Source: Serratia surfactantfaciens (lineage in GTDB: Bacteria; Pseudomonadota; Gammaproteobacteria; Enterobacterales; Enterobacteriaceae). From it: a DNA stretch of 64,000 nt. Below, piece after piece: positions 1 to 8,502 of the stretch. Below the pieces are notes generated by a model. The model saw only the letters and a list, made by a program, of their open reading frames with translations. It was not told the DNA's origin and searched no databases. Made by a program: the position numbers and the translations under genes. The stretch covers positions 1,116,001 to 1,180,000 of the forward strand of contig NZ_CP016948.1 of assembly GCF_001642805.2 (NCBI RefSeq). The letters are read 5' to 3'. The first letter of the stretch is position 1, and each line of letters opens with the position of its first letter.

Positions 1-1515
1 TTTTTTCTTCCCGCCCACCTGATTGGCTATCGTTTTCCACTGATCGCGGGCTGGGTGGCGACGCTGATCTATGTCTGGTTGGTGGGCGCCCAGCCGCCGG
101 CGGTGCGCTCCCTCCTGGCAATGACATTGTGGATGTCGCTGCGTCTGCGTGGGGTGCTTTGCTCTTCCTGGCAAGTGTGGCTGTGGTGTGTCGGGCTGAT
201 TTTGCTGTGCGATCCGCTGGCGGTATTGTCAGACAGCTTCTGGCTGTCGGTGTTGGCGGTAGGTTGCCTGATTTTTTGGTTTGAATGGGCGCCGCTCGGT
301 GAACGATTTCGCTCAGCCTGGTACTGGGCGCCGGTACGCTGGTTACATATTCAACTTGGCATGACGCTGCTGCTGGTGCCGATGCAGGCCGCGTTGTTTC
401 TGGGCCTGACGCTGACCTCATTGCCGGCTAATTTGTGGGCGGTGCCCATCGTTTCATTGATGACGGTGCCGTTGATCTTGCTGGCGGTGATCTTTGGCTT
501 CGCTCCTTCATTAAGCTACGGGTTATGGTGGCTGGCGGACGTCACGTTGCACTGGGTGTTTGTGCCGCTGAATCATCTGCAGCATGGCTGGGTGGATTTG
601 GGGGCCGCTTCGCTGGTGGCCAGCGCAGCGGGATGGCTTATCGTTATCTGTTGGCGATTTCATTGGTGGTGGCGCTATGCGCCGGGGCTGGCGGCGGTGG
701 CGATATGCTGCGTGTTGTGGCGTGGCAAAGCGCCGGACTATCGTTGGCGTGTCGATATGCTTGATGTCGGGCACGGGTTGGCGGTGGTTATCGAGCAAAA
801 CGGCAAGGGGATACTGTACGATACCGGCGATCGTTGGCCCGCGGGCAGCGCTGCCGAGCGACATATCTTACCGATGCTGAACTGGCGGGATATTGAGCTG
901 GAGCAGATCATTATCAGCCATATTCACCTCGATCATATCGGCGGGTTGCCGGCGGTGCGGCGGGCGTTTCCGCAGGCTACGGTGCGCAGCCCGATACGCG
1001 GGGAAGGGCACTTGCCCTGCGTCGCCGGTGAGCGTTGGCGCTGGCAATCGCTGCAATTCGAGGTGCTGTGGCCGCCGAAAACGCTCAAAAGGCCGGTCAA
1101 TGACGACTCCTGCGTGATCCGTATCGACGATGGAAAATACAGCCTGCTGCTCACCGGCGATGCGGAAAAGAAGGCGGAGGCGCAGTTGTTACGGTTGCGG
1201 CGCGATCGTTTGGCCGCCACGGTGTTGCAGGTGGGACACCACGGCAGCAGGACGTCCTCGACGCCGCCGTTTCTGCGCGCGGTCAATCCCGAAGCGGCGC
1301 TGGCGTCCGCATCTCGTTACAACAAATGGCGATTACCGGCGCGGAAAGTGGTCGCCAGATACCGGGCAAATGGCATCCAATGGCGCGATACGACGCGCTC
1401 CGGTCAGTTATCGGTACTTTTTTTCGACAACGATTGGCAAATTAAAGGCTTTCGCGAACAATTAATGCCCCGTTGGTATCATCAGCGGTTTGGCGTAGAG
1501 GGTGATAATGAGTAA
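1..1515 (+). CDS. comEC: ComEC/Rec2-family protein (YcaI), 3' part only
   Basis: The reading frame is open from base 1, so the gene starts outside the window. Only the C-terminal 504 codons are present. The first part is a run of hydrophobic segments, as in the competence membrane domain. The second half is a metallo-beta-lactamase-like domain with an H-x-H-x-D-H motif (SHIHLDHIGG), a later LLTGDAE and a GHHGSRTSS motif. ComEC forms the inner-membrane channel for single-stranded DNA uptake in competent bacteria; in enterics its role is unproven. The end RWYHQRFGV matches the enteric YcaI ending. It lies 35 bp upstream of msbA, as in E. coli. Confidence 0.93.
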   Translation, partial: FFLPAHLIGYRFPLIAGWVATLIYVWLVGAQPPAVRSLLAMTLWMSLRLRGVLCSSWQVWLWCVGLILLCDPLAVLSDSFWLSVLAVGCLIFWFEWAPLGERFRSAWYWAPVRWLHIQLGMTLLLVPMQAALFLGLTLTSLPANLWAVPIVSLMTVPLILLAVIFGFAPSLSYGLWWLADVTLHWVFVPLNHLQHGWVDLGAASLVASAAGWLIVICWRFHWWWRYAPGLAAVAICCVLWRGKAPDYRWRVDMLDVGHGLAVVIEQNGKGILYDTGDRWPAGSAAERHILPMLNWRDIELEQIIISHIHLDHIGGLPAVRRAFPQATVRSPIRGEGHLPCVAGERWRWQSLQFEVLWPPKTLKRPVNDDSCVIRIDDGKYSLLLTGDAEKKAEAQLLRLRRDRLAATVLQVGHHGSRTSSTPPFLRAVNPEAALASASRYNKWRLPARKVVARYRANGIQWRDTTRSGQLSVLFFDNDWQIKGFREQLMPRWYHQRFGVEGDNE

Positions 1516-1550
1516 AATAGGCCGCTATTTCTTCCGATGCTGGTATTTGC

Positions 1551-3299
1551 ATGATGAATGATAAAGATCTCTCGACCTGGCAGACGTTCCGTCGACTCTG
1601 GCCGATGATCACTCCTTTTAAGACCGGGCTGATTGTGGCCGCCATTGCGTTGATTATGAACGCAGCGGGGGACACGCTGATGCTGTCTCTGCTTAAACCG
1701 CTATTGGACGATGGGTTTGGAAAAACCGACAGCAGCGTGCTGGTATGGATGCCGTTGGCGGTCATTGCGCTGATGTTGATGCGTGGCGTGACCAGCTTTG
1801 TTTCAAGCTACTGCATTTCCTGGGTTTCCGGCATGGTAGTGATGCAGATGCGTCGCCGCCTATTTGGCCACATGATGAGAATGCCGGTGGCCTTCTTCGA
1901 TCAGCAGTCCACCGGGACTCTGCTGTCGCGCATCACCTATGATTCCGAGCAGGTGGCTTCCTCCTCCTCCAGCGCGCTGGTGACCGTGGTGCGGGAAGGG
2001 GCCTCGATCATTGGCCTGTTCATCATGATGTTCTACTACAGCTGGCAGCTGTCGGTGATCCTGATCGTGCTGGCGCCGATCGTTTCCATCGCCATTCGCC
2101 TGGTGTCCAAGCGTTTCCGCAACATCAGCAAGAACATGCAGAACACCATGGGGCAGGTCACCACCAGCGCCGAACAGATGCTGAAAGGCCATAAAGAAGT
2201 GCTGATCTTCGGTGGCCAGCAGGTGGAAACCGAGCGCTTTAACTCGGTGAGCAACCGCATGCGCCAACAGGGCATGAAACTGGTGTCCGCGTCTTCGATC
2301 TCCGATCCGATCATTCAGTTGATCGCTTCGCTGGCGCTGGCGTTCGTGCTGTTTGCCGCCAGCTTCCCAAGCGTGATGGAAACCCTGACCGCCGGTACCA
2401 TTACCGTGGTGTTCTCGTCGATGATCGCGCTTATGCGTCCTCTGAAATCGCTGACCAACGTCAATGCCCAGTTCCAGCGTGGGATGGCGGCCTGCCAGAC
2501 GCTGTTCTCCATTTTGGATATGGAACAGGAAAAAGACACCGGCACCCGTGAAGTGAAGCGTGCGAAAGGCGATATCGAATTCCGCAATGTCACCTTCTAC
2601 TACCCGGCCAAAGAAACGCCGGCGCTGCGTGACATCAACCTGAAAATCGCTGAAGGCAAGACCGTGGCGCTGGTAGGGCGTTCGGGGTCAGGTAAATCCA
2701 CCATCGCCAACCTGCTGACGCGTTTCTACGATATCCAGGAAGGCGAAATCCTGATGGATGGCCACGATCTGCGGGAATACACGCTGGCTTCGCTGCGCAA
2801 TCAGGTGGCGCTGGTCTCGCAAAACGTGCACCTGTTCAACGACACCATCGCCAACAACATCGCCTATGCGCGCGAAAGCGAATACAGCCGCGAGCAGATT
2901 GAGAAAGCGGCCGAAATGGCGTACGCGATGGACTTCATCAACAAGATGGAAAACGGCCTGGACACGGTGATCGGTGAAAATGGCGTGATGCTTTCTGGCG
3001 GCCAACGTCAGCGTATCGCCATCGCGCGTGCGCTGCTGCGCGACTGCCCGATCCTGATCCTGGATGAGGCCACTTCTGCGCTGGATACGGAATCCGAACG
3101 CGCCATTCAGGCTGCGCTGGACGAACTGCAGAAAGACCGCACTTCGCTGGTGATCGCGCACCGTTTGTCGACCATTGAGAAGGCGGACGAGATCCTGGTG
3201 GTGGAAGATGGGCGCATCGTCGAACGCGGCGAGCACGCTGAGTTGCTTGAACAGCACGGCGCCTATTCGCAGCTGCACCGCATGCAGTTTGGCCAATAA
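1551..3299 (+). CDS. msbA: Lipid A export ATP-binding/permease protein MsbA
   Basis: A 582-residue half-transporter ABC exporter that flips lipid A-core from the inner to the outer leaflet of the inner membrane. Residues 1-320 hold the six-helix membrane domain and 340-582 the ATPase. Visible motifs are Walker [10 protein letters not shown] near 377, the signature LSGGQRQR, Walker [13 protein letters not shown] and the switch-histidine region IAHRLST. The start [11 protein letters not shown] aligns with the E. coli N-terminus ([11 protein letters not shown]), and the length is the same. It forms an operon with lpxK: the msbA stop TAA shares its last base with the lpxK ATG, so translation is probably coupled. 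This is an essential core gene. Confidence 0.98.
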   Translation: MMNDKDLSTWQTFRRLWPMITPFKTGLIVAAIALIMNAAGDTLMLSLLKPLLDDGFGKTDSSVLVWMPLAVIALMLMRGVTSFVSSYCISWVSGMVVMQMRRRLFGHMMRMPVAFFDQQSTGTLLSRITYDSEQVASSSSSALVTVVREGASIIGLFIMMFYYSWQLSVILIVLAPIVSIAIRLVSKRFRNISKNMQNTMGQVTTSAEQMLKGHKEVLIFGGQQVETERFNSVSNRMRQQGMKLVSASSISDPIIQLIASLALAFVLFAASFPSVMETLTAGTITVVFSSMIALMRPLKSLTNVNAQFQRGMAACQTLFSILDMEQEKDTGTREVKRAKGDIEFRNVTFYYPAKETPALRDINLKIAEGKTVALVGRSGSGKSTIANLLTRFYDIQEGEILMDGHDLREYTLASLRNQVALVSQNVHLFNDTIANNIAYARESEYSREQIEKAAEMAYAMDFINKMENGLDTVIGENGVMLSGGQRQRIAIARALLRDCPILILDEATSALDTESERAIQAALDELQKDRTSLVIAHRLSTIEKADEILVVEDGRIVERGEHAELLEQHGAYSQLHRMQFGQ

Positions 3300-4279
3300 T
3301 GATCGAGCGCATTTGGTCCGGCGGATCGCTGCTTTATCTGGCGCTGCTGCCGCTCTCCTGGCTGTATGGCCTGTTCAGTTGGCTGATTCGCCTAAGCTAT
3401 CGCTGCGGCCTGCGCAAAAGCTGGCGCGCGCCGGTGCCGGTGGTGGTGGTGGGCAACCTCACCGCCGGCGGCAACGGCAAAACCCCGATGGTGATCTGGC
3501 TGGTGGAACACCTGCAGCAGCGGGGCTACCGCGTTGGCGTGGTGTCGCGCGGCTACGGCGGCAAGTCGGCAGTCTATCCCCTGGTGCTCAGTCGGAATAC
3601 TTCAACCCGTGAGGCGGGGGATGAGCCGGTGCTGATTTATCAGCGCACCGGGGCGCCTGTGGCGATCGCGCCCAAGCGGGCTGAGGCGGTGCAGGCATTG
3701 CTGCAGCAACAACCGTTGGATGTGATCATCACCGATGACGGCTTGCAGCACTATGCTTTGCAGCGCGATTTCGAGCTGGTGGTTATCGACGGCGTGCGCC
3801 GTTTCGGCAACGGTTGGTGGTTGCCGGCCGGGCCAATGCGCGAGCGCGCCGCACGGCTTGCCAGCGTCGACGCGCGCGTCGCCAACGGCGGCGTGGCGCA
3901 GGCTGGGGAGATCGCCATGCGCTTGCAGGCGCGTGACGCGGTTAATCTGCTGAGCGGTGAACGCCGCCCGGCGGCCGAGTTGCCGCGCGTGGTGGCGATG
4001 GCAGGCATCGGCCATCCGCCGCGTTTCTTCGCGACGCTAGAAAAGTTGAACGTCGACGTTGTGCAGGAAGTGGCGTTCGCCGATCATCAGGAATATCAGC
4101 AGGCGCAGTTGGCGGCACTGGTCTGTGCAGACCAAACGCTGCTGATGACGGAGAAAGACGCGGTGAAGTGTCGCGCCTTTGCTCAGCCCAATTGGTGGTA
4201 TTTACCGGTTGATGCGGTGCTGCCGTCCGCTCAGGCTGAGCAACTGCTGCAGGATATCGAATCCCTGCTGACTAAATAA
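3299..4279 (+). CDS. lpxK: Tetraacyldisaccharide 4'-kinase LpxK
   Basis: Phosphorylates the 4' position of the lipid A disaccharide precursor, the sixth step of the Raetz pathway, at the cytoplasmic face of the inner membrane. It has 326 residues, normal for the family. A hydrophobic N-terminal segment (about 10-32) anchors it. The P-loop variant [12 protein letters not shown] at 52-63 is diagnostic, and the ITDDGLQH motif follows around 140-150. It overlaps msbA by one base (TAATG), so the kinase and the exporter of its product pathway are made together. It is followed three bases later by the 3' end of the convergent hglS-like gene. Confidence 0.97.
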   Translation: MIERIWSGGSLLYLALLPLSWLYGLFSWLIRLSYRCGLRKSWRAPVPVVVVGNLTAGGNGKTPMVIWLVEHLQQRGYRVGVVSRGYGGKSAVYPLVLSRNTSTREAGDEPVLIYQRTGAPVAIAPKRAEAVQALLQQQPLDVIITDDGLQHYALQRDFELVVIDGVRRFGNGWWLPAGPMRERAARLASVDARVANGGVAQAGEIAMRLQARDAVNLLSGERRPAAELPRVVAMAGIGHPPRFFATLEKLNVDVVQEVAFADHQEYQQAQLAALVCADQTLLMTEKDAVKCRAFAQPNWWYLPVDAVLPSAQAEQLLQDIESLLTK

Positions 4280-4281
4280 CC

Positions 4282-5688
4282 TCAGGATGCCAGCGTGGCA
4301 AGCCCCAGGGCTTGTGCGCAGGCCTCCAGCGAACGCTGCTGGGTCTGCTGATACAGCGCTAGTTCATCGATCACCTCACTGCCCAACGCTTGTTCAAACG
4401 CCGCCCGGCTGGAAACCGCGTTGTACTGCGCGTGACGGCTGTCCCCCAGATTCGACTGGAAAATCCCCGCAGCGCTGACCGGTAGAAAATCTTCATACAC
4501 CAGCGGTTGGAAGCGAACGTGTTCTTTCGCGATCAGCTGCTCCAGTGTGCTGTGTTTATCCAGCGATTCTTTGGCCGCCAGGCCGCATTCGGTCGGGAAG
4601 TAGCGGAACCAGGCCAGCTGCTGCTCGCGCAGCGTGGCGTAATCATCCGGAAACGCCCGGAAGTTTTCTTCCAGCAGTTGATAGTAGCGTTCCGCATTTT
4701 TCTCGCTCGGCGGCGCCTGCAGCGCATCGTTGGTCGCTTGCAGCAGGCGATCGTAGAGTTCACGGCCTTTAGGTGTCAGCGCCACGCCGCGCTGTTCGAT
4801 TTCGCCGAAGCGTGCGGTATGGTGACCGGCGACGGCGTGGCCATCTCGCTCAACGAAATCGACGCTTTCCTCCAATGCTTTGAAGCTGGTTTGGCGCAGC
4901 AGGATTGCACGGCGGCGGCGCGGCGGGCCCTCGATAACCGCCTTAGGCGTAATGCCGCGGCCGGGCATCGCCTGCTGAACGCGATCGATATCCAGCGTGC
5001 GCGGCGTCAGGTGGTTGATATGCGGCCCTTTAAACGCCACCACGTCGGCGATCAGGCGATGTTGATCGTGCAACTGTCGGTATTCTTCGGCGCTGACCGT
5101 CGCCTGATTGTGCCAGCGGAAGGTTTCCAGCGCTTGCTCGACAAACTCTTGCGCCTGCGTTTCGTTCAATCCGCCTTGCGTTTCTTGCAGCGCGATCAGT
5201 TCCAGCGCGCGTTCGGTAAAGATGCGGCGGCGCGCCAGCAAGCGCTCGGCCAGCTCACGCAGCGCGAGATCTTCAATCAGTTCCAGGCGCAGCAGTGAGG
5301 TGAATACGCGGAATGGGCTGACCTGCAGCGCGTCTTCGTGTACGGCGCGAAAGGCGGTGGAGTGCACCGGAACGCCCGCCACCGACAGATCATAGTAGCC
5401 GACCGGCGCCATGCCCATCACCCGGAACAGGCGGCGCAGGGTGGCCAACTCGTCCGCGGTGCCGACGCGGATTGCGCCGTGGCGCTCCATCGCCAGGCGC
5501 TCGATCTCGCCGGTAATTTGCAGTTGATGGGCCAGTGCGGCATCTTCGCGCAGAACCTGTCGGTTGGTTTCCGCCACCAGTTCCAGCAGATCGCCGTACA
5601 GCGGTACCTCTTTTTGGTACATGTCCGACATGGCGTGAGAGAATCTGGCGCGGATTTCATTAGGTGAAACGAACTGCTGGGCGGTCAT
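4282..5688 (-). CDS. hglS: HglS/YdcJ-type 2-oxoadipate dioxygenase/decarboxylase (DUF1338 family)
   Basis: A 468-residue protein strongly resembling E. coli YdcJ. HglS proteins convert 2-oxoadipate to D-2-hydroxyglutarate in D-lysine breakdown, using a mononuclear metal. The expected ligand motifs are present: ERHGAIRVGT (His and Arg near residues 70-74), HINHLTPRT (His near 223-226) and ARFGEIEQRG (Glu near 296-298). VPVHSTAF is also conserved. I place the start at the ATG at 5688: AAGGAG lies 8 bases upstream, while ATGs further upstream sit on or before that ribosome-binding site. The gene is absent from this locus in E. coli K-12, where ydcJ lies elsewhere. No other lysine-catabolic gene is adjacent. 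Confidence 0.9.
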   Translation of the reverse strand: MTAQQFVSPNEIRARFSHAMSDMYQKEVPLYGDLLELVAETNRQVLREDAALAHQLQITGEIERLAMERHGAIRVGTADELATLRRLFRVMGMAPVGYYDLSVAGVPVHSTAFRAVHEDALQVSPFRVFTSLLRLELIEDLALRELAERLLARRRIFTERALELIALQETQGGLNETQAQEFVEQALETFRWHNQATVSAEEYRQLHDQHRLIADVVAFKGPHINHLTPRTLDIDRVQQAMPGRGITPKAVIEGPPRRRRAILLRQTSFKALEESVDFVERDGHAVAGHHTARFGEIEQRGVALTPKGRELYDRLLQATNDALQAPPSEKNAERYYQLLEENFRAFPDDYATLREQQLAWFRYFPTECGLAAKESLDKHSTLEQLIAKEHVRFQPLVYEDFLPVSAAGIFQSNLGDSRHAQYNAVSSRAAFEQALGSEVIDELALYQQTQQRSLEACAQALGLATLAS

Positions 5689-6213
5689 GCGCATAGCTCC
5701 TTGATTCAGCATAATCTGAAAAATCGTGTTTTTAGCGGCAAAAGTGCTGGCGAAAAAGCCGTCTGCCTTGTTTTCCCCTCAAGTTTAGCCATCTGATTTG
5801 GGATTTGTTATAGACGCGCCAAGCATATTAGAGTTTTATGCGTTAGCTCTCATTTGCAGCGTACGGACGGGCAAAGGATGCCCTGGCGAGGGGGCGGATG
5901 CGGCGGATGGGCTGCGGCGAACGATAAATTAATTCATGTATATTCAGCAGGATAAAAATAAATTCGGCGTAATGGCGAATTTAATGCAATAAACCTCTTG
6001 TGCATTCATCATTTTTATGAGTAAATGCAAGTCGGCCTGTAATCCAGACCTATTTATGTTCGAGTTTAGAGTTAAGCAGTTCCTCCAAAAACGTTATCAT
6101 CCGATTCCGCTTCAAAGACGAACCTTCTAAGTACCTCCCATAAGTAATGTTTCTGAAATGGCCCCAATTGCCTCTTATGGCAGGTTTTGTAAATATATTT
6201 AAAGGTAAATGTA
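5689..6213. promoter_or_regulatory. Divergent intergenic region with long csp 5' leader
   Basis: This 525-bp gap between the divergent hglS-like and cold-shock genes holds no convincing ORF. The stretch nearest the csp start is AT-rich and ends in AAAGG, 8 bases before the ATG, in a context (TTTAAAGGTAA) like that of E. coli cspA. A small hairpin TTGCC-TCTTAT-GGCAG sits about 50 bases before the start. An imperfect inverted pair TGCATT...AATGCA lies near 6001-6030. Long structured leaders control translation of cspA-type mRNAs at low temperature; that this leader does the same is inference. I could not pick out a clear -35/-10 pair. Confidence 0.4.
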
Positions 6214-6423
6214 ATGTCTAAGAAGACTGGTCAGGTTAAGTGGTTCAACGAAAGCAAAGGTTTTGGTTTCATTGAGCAGAACGACGGCGGCAAAGATGTA
6301 TTCGTACACTTCTCCGCAATCATGACCGACGGTTTCAAGACCCTGGCTGAAGGCCAGCGTGTCGAGTACACCATCCAGGACAGCCCGCGCGGGCCGGCTG
6401 CCGCCAACGTTGTTGCTCTGTAA
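6214..6423 (+). CDS. Cold-shock protein, CspA/CspE family
   Basis: A 69-residue single cold-shock domain. Both nucleic-acid-binding motifs are canonical: RNP1 KGFGFI and RNP2 VFVHF, followed by [15 protein letters not shown]. Such proteins bind single-stranded RNA and DNA, melt RNA structure and act as antiterminators during cold shock or constitutively. The sequence is between CspA and CspE/CspC types, so I do not assign a letter. It is transcribed away from the hglS-like gene behind a long leader and ends before a clear rho-independent terminator at 6512, so it is probably monocistronic. Confidence 0.95.
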   Translation: MSKKTGQVKWFNESKGFGFIEQNDGGKDVFVHFSAIMTDGFKTLAEGQRVEYTIQDSPRGPAAANVVAL

Positions 6424-6511
6424 GAATACAGGGAACGCGTATAAGAGATCTTAATACAACCATGGTGACGCCTCAGCGCTGAGTCATGCGGAAGATATTA
6501 AGTTCAACAAG

Positions 6512-6537
6512 CCCGCCTTAGTGCGGGTTTTTTATTT
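6512..6537 (+). terminator. Rho-independent terminator of the csp gene
   Basis: Stem CCCGC, loop CTTAGT, stem GCGGG, followed directly by TTTTTTATTTTTT. It lies 89 bp after the csp stop codon and isolates it from the second cold-shock gene. Confidence 0.85.
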
Positions 6538-6644
6538 TTTGCTCACGAGAGGTTTGTTACGAAAAACTTTAGGATGGGCTGGTAGCGTCCAGACAATATA
6601 AAAAATGACGTTGTCAAGGATGCTCAAGTAAAAGGATATGAGTT

Positions 6645-6866
6645 ATGTTTAAAAATACCGTGTTAAAAATGGGCCGTGTGAAATGGTTTAATCAGGCCGA
6701 AGGCTATGGTTTTATTTCACCGGTAGATGGCAGCGACGAAATCTATGTCAATCGCAACGCTATCGCCAACACCAAAAATAAGTCGTTGAACGAAGGTCAG
6801 AACGTTGAGTTCTCGATCTATCGCAGCTCGCATGGGCTGTCCGCGGCAGACGTTATCGCGTTCTGA
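6645..6866 (+). CDS. Divergent cold-shock-domain protein
   Basis: A 73-residue single cold-shock domain. The fold signature is visible (GRVKWFNQAEGYGFI, then LNEGQNVEFSI and SAADVIAF). RNP1 is changed to EGYGFI, and RNP2, normally VFVHF, reads IYVNR, so the central histidine and last phenylalanine are lost. RNA binding may therefore be weakened or altered, as in the CspF/CspH branch of E. coli. AAGGA lies 8 bases before the ATG. It has its own upstream region (6541-6644) after the terminator of the first csp. It is probably an ancient paralogue; the role is unknown. Confidence 0.85.
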   Translation: MFKNTVLKMGRVKWFNQAEGYGFISPVDGSDEIYVNRNAIANTKNKSLNEGQNVEFSIYRSSHGLSAADVIAF

Positions 6867-6979
6867 TCGCACCCTCCTTCCTCGCCAGTGCCGGTGTCGC
6901 CACCCGCATGCACTGGCGAAGATAAATCCCTCGATATCCACTATTATCAGGCCATTGCCTACTCGTCACGGATATCAGG

Positions 6980-8206
6980 ATGACCACCCCGATGATTTCC
7001 CTTACCGCCGCTCGCGCGCTGCACCTTGCCGCCCAGGGGTTGCTTTCTCCGCTTAAACGCCAGGCTCGGCCCGATGACATCGTGAGCGCGATCCGGCGCA
7101 TGGGGCTGTTACAAATCGATACCATTAGCGTTGTCGCCCGCAGCCCGTATCTGGTGTTGTTCAGCCGCCTGGGGGCCTATCAGCCGGAATGGCTGGAGCA
7201 GGCGCTCGCCGGCCGCCAGCTGTTCGAATATTGGGCGCACGAGGCCTGCTTCCTGCCGATCGAGGATTTTGGTCTGTTGCGACATCGCATGTTGGCGCCC
7301 CATGACATGGGTTGGAAATACTCCGCCGACTGGGTGCGGCAGCATCAAGCGGCGATGGAAAGTCTGTTGCGGCACATCGAACGACAGGGGCCGGTGCGTT
7401 CCGCGGATTTCAGCGCCGAGAAGAAGGGCAACAGCGGGTGGTGGGACTGGAAGCCGGAGAAACGGCACCTGGAGATCCTGTTTACCGCCGGCAAACTGAT
7501 GGTGGCCGAACGCCGCAACTTCCACCGGGTTTACGATCTGACCGAAAGGCTGCTTCCGGCCTGGGACGATGCGCGCCATACGCTGCCTGTAGAGCAGGCG
7601 CGCCGACAGATGCTGCGCCGTACCTGCCGCTATCTGGGCATTTTTCGCGCCGAATGGTTGGCGGATTATTATCGCTTGAAGCGCGTGGCGCCAAAAGCCT
7701 TGCTGGCCGAGTTGCAGGAGCAGGGAGAGATTACGCCGGTGCGGGTAGCGGAGCTGGAAGGGCAGTTCTATGTGCATGAATCACTGGCGGAACTGCTGCC
7801 GCTGGCGGAGCAGGGCAAGCTCAAATCGACGGTCACCAGCCTGCTGTCGCCTTTTGATCCGGTGGTTTGGGATCGCCGCCGTGCGCTGGAGCTGTTCGGC
7901 TTTGACTATCGTCTGGAGTGTTACACGCCGAAAGAAAAACGCCGCTACGGTTACTTCACGTTGCCGGTGCTGCATCGCGGTGAGCTGGTGGGGCGAATTG
8001 ACGCCAAGGCACACCGCCGCCAGGGCGTATTCGAGATCATCAGTTTCCATGCCGAGCCTCAGGTGCGCTTCGGCAAACAGCGGGCGCAGGATATCCGGCA
8101 AGCCATCGCACGCACGGCCAAATGGCACGGTGCTCAACGCGTAGCGCTGGGCGACATTCCGGCGGCGCTGGCCGCTGAATGGGGAGCTGGCTGGGAAGTG
8201 GGATAA
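6980..8206 (+). CDS. ycaQ: Interstrand-crosslink DNA glycosylase YcaQ (AlkX type)
   Basis: A 408-residue HTH_42-family DNA glycosylase. The family unhooks DNA interstrand crosslinks made by nitrogen mustards and similar agents, using a tandem winged-helix architecture. The catalytic Q-x-D motif of the YcaQ/AlkX branch is seen as LLQIDTI at about 44-49. Other conserved blocks are VVARSPYLVLFSRLG, YWAHEACF, HRMLAPHDMGWK and LSPFDPVVWDR. The start at 6980 gives an N-terminus matching E. coli YcaQ, though the ribosome-binding site is poor. The stop codon lies inside the left arm of a 13-bp inverted repeat (8204-8254). Confidence 0.93.
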   Translation: MTTPMISLTAARALHLAAQGLLSPLKRQARPDDIVSAIRRMGLLQIDTISVVARSPYLVLFSRLGAYQPEWLEQALAGRQLFEYWAHEACFLPIEDFGLLRHRMLAPHDMGWKYSADWVRQHQAAMESLLRHIERQGPVRSADFSAEKKGNSGWWDWKPEKRHLEILFTAGKLMVAERRNFHRVYDLTERLLPAWDDARHTLPVEQARRQMLRRTCRYLGIFRAEWLADYYRLKRVAPKALLAELQEQGEITPVRVAELEGQFYVHESLAELLPLAEQGKLKSTVTSLLSPFDPVVWDRRRALELFGFDYRLECYTPKEKRRYGYFTLPVLHRGELVGRIDAKAHRRQGVFEIISFHAEPQVRFGKQRAQDIRQAIARTAKWHGAQRVALGDIPAALAAEWGAGWEVG

Positions 8207-8254
8207 CGAGCGACGCCGTCGGTGGGGTAAAACGAAGTACCGCGTCGCTCGTTA
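8204..8254. repeat. 13-bp perfect inverted repeat over the ycaQ stop codon
   Basis: Left arm TAACGAGCGACGC (8204-8216) and right arm GCGTCGCTCGTTA (8242-8254) are exact reverse complements around a 25-base loop. The TAA of the left arm is the ycaQ stop. Neither strand has a T-run after the stem, so it is not a standard intrinsic terminator. It also lies at the expected 3' end of the leftward small transcript described at 8264-8379. Confidence 0.9.
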
Positions 8255-8263
8255 CAAAGGGGC

Positions 8264-8317
8264 TCAGTGGCTGTAGTTAGCGAACAGAGCGATGATCTTA
8301 TGCAGACGTTTGATCAC
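8264..8317 (-). CDS. Candidate 17-residue AzuC-like small protein
   Basis: Reading leftward, a GTG start at 8317 opens MIKRLHKIIALFANYSH and stops at TGA (8264-8266). AAGG lies 9 bases before the GTG. An in-frame TGA two codons upstream excludes an earlier start. Directly upstream are a strong promoter (8351-8379) and a perfect CRP box (8333-8348). The basic amphipathic peptide resembles the N-terminus of E. coli AzuC (recalled as MKLRKILKSMFNNYC), a CRP-repressed 28-residue membrane-associated protein whose RNA also works as a base-pairing regulator. The similarity is short, so homology is a hypothesis, but the whole unit is coherent. Codons alone cannot prove translation. Confidence 0.55.
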   Translation of the reverse strand: MIKRLHKIIALFANYSH

Positions 8318-8332
8318 GTATCACTGCCTTTT

Positions 8333-8348
8333 TGTGATTTGTATCACA
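8333..8348. promoter_or_regulatory. CRP-binding site with perfect half-sites
   Basis: TGTGA-TTTGTA-TCACA matches the CRP consensus TGTGA-N6-TCACA exactly in both half-sites. It covers about -4 to +12 of the leftward promoter at 8351-8379, a position at which CRP-cAMP would block transcription. Relative to the rightward ycaR-kdsB genes it lies about 155 bp before the ycaR start. Confidence 0.8.
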
Positions 8349-8350
8349 AA

Positions 8351-8379
8351 ATTCTACGCCGGGATGCGCCGCAGTTCAA
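8351..8379 (-). promoter_or_regulatory. Sigma70 promoter of the small leftward transcript
   Basis: On the minus strand -35 TTGAAC (8379-8374), a 17-base spacer, and -10 TAGAAT (8356-8351). Transcription would start near 8344 and give a leader of about 27 bases before the GTG at 8317. The hexamers and spacing are close to ideal. Confidence 0.7.
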
Positions 8380-8427
8380 GCCGTTGCGCCGGCGTCGTGA
8401 GGAAATATCGGCGGGTGGACGCCGCCG

Positions 8428-8456
8428 GTGATTAACCTGAGGCCGGACGTTATGCT
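8428..8456 (+). promoter_or_regulatory. Weak candidate promoter for ycaR-kdsB
   Basis: -35-like GTGATT (8428-8433), 17-base spacer, -10-like TATGCT (8451-8456), about 40 bases before the ycaR ATG. The -35 match is poor. Confidence 0.35.
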
Positions 8457-8502
8457 ATCCTCATCCCCTTTCCCAGATGACCTATCCCCTTGCGGAGGAT
8501 GC

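Noticed and set aside
6473..6484. CTCAGCGCTGAG palindrome after the csp gene
   Set aside because: Twelve bases only, just upstream of a clear terminator; no independent reason to call a site.
6603..6615. ATGACGTTGTCAA, similar to matS (GTGACRNYGTCAC)
   Set aside because: Both outermost bases differ (11/13). By eye I found no full matS site in the window, so I do not call one.
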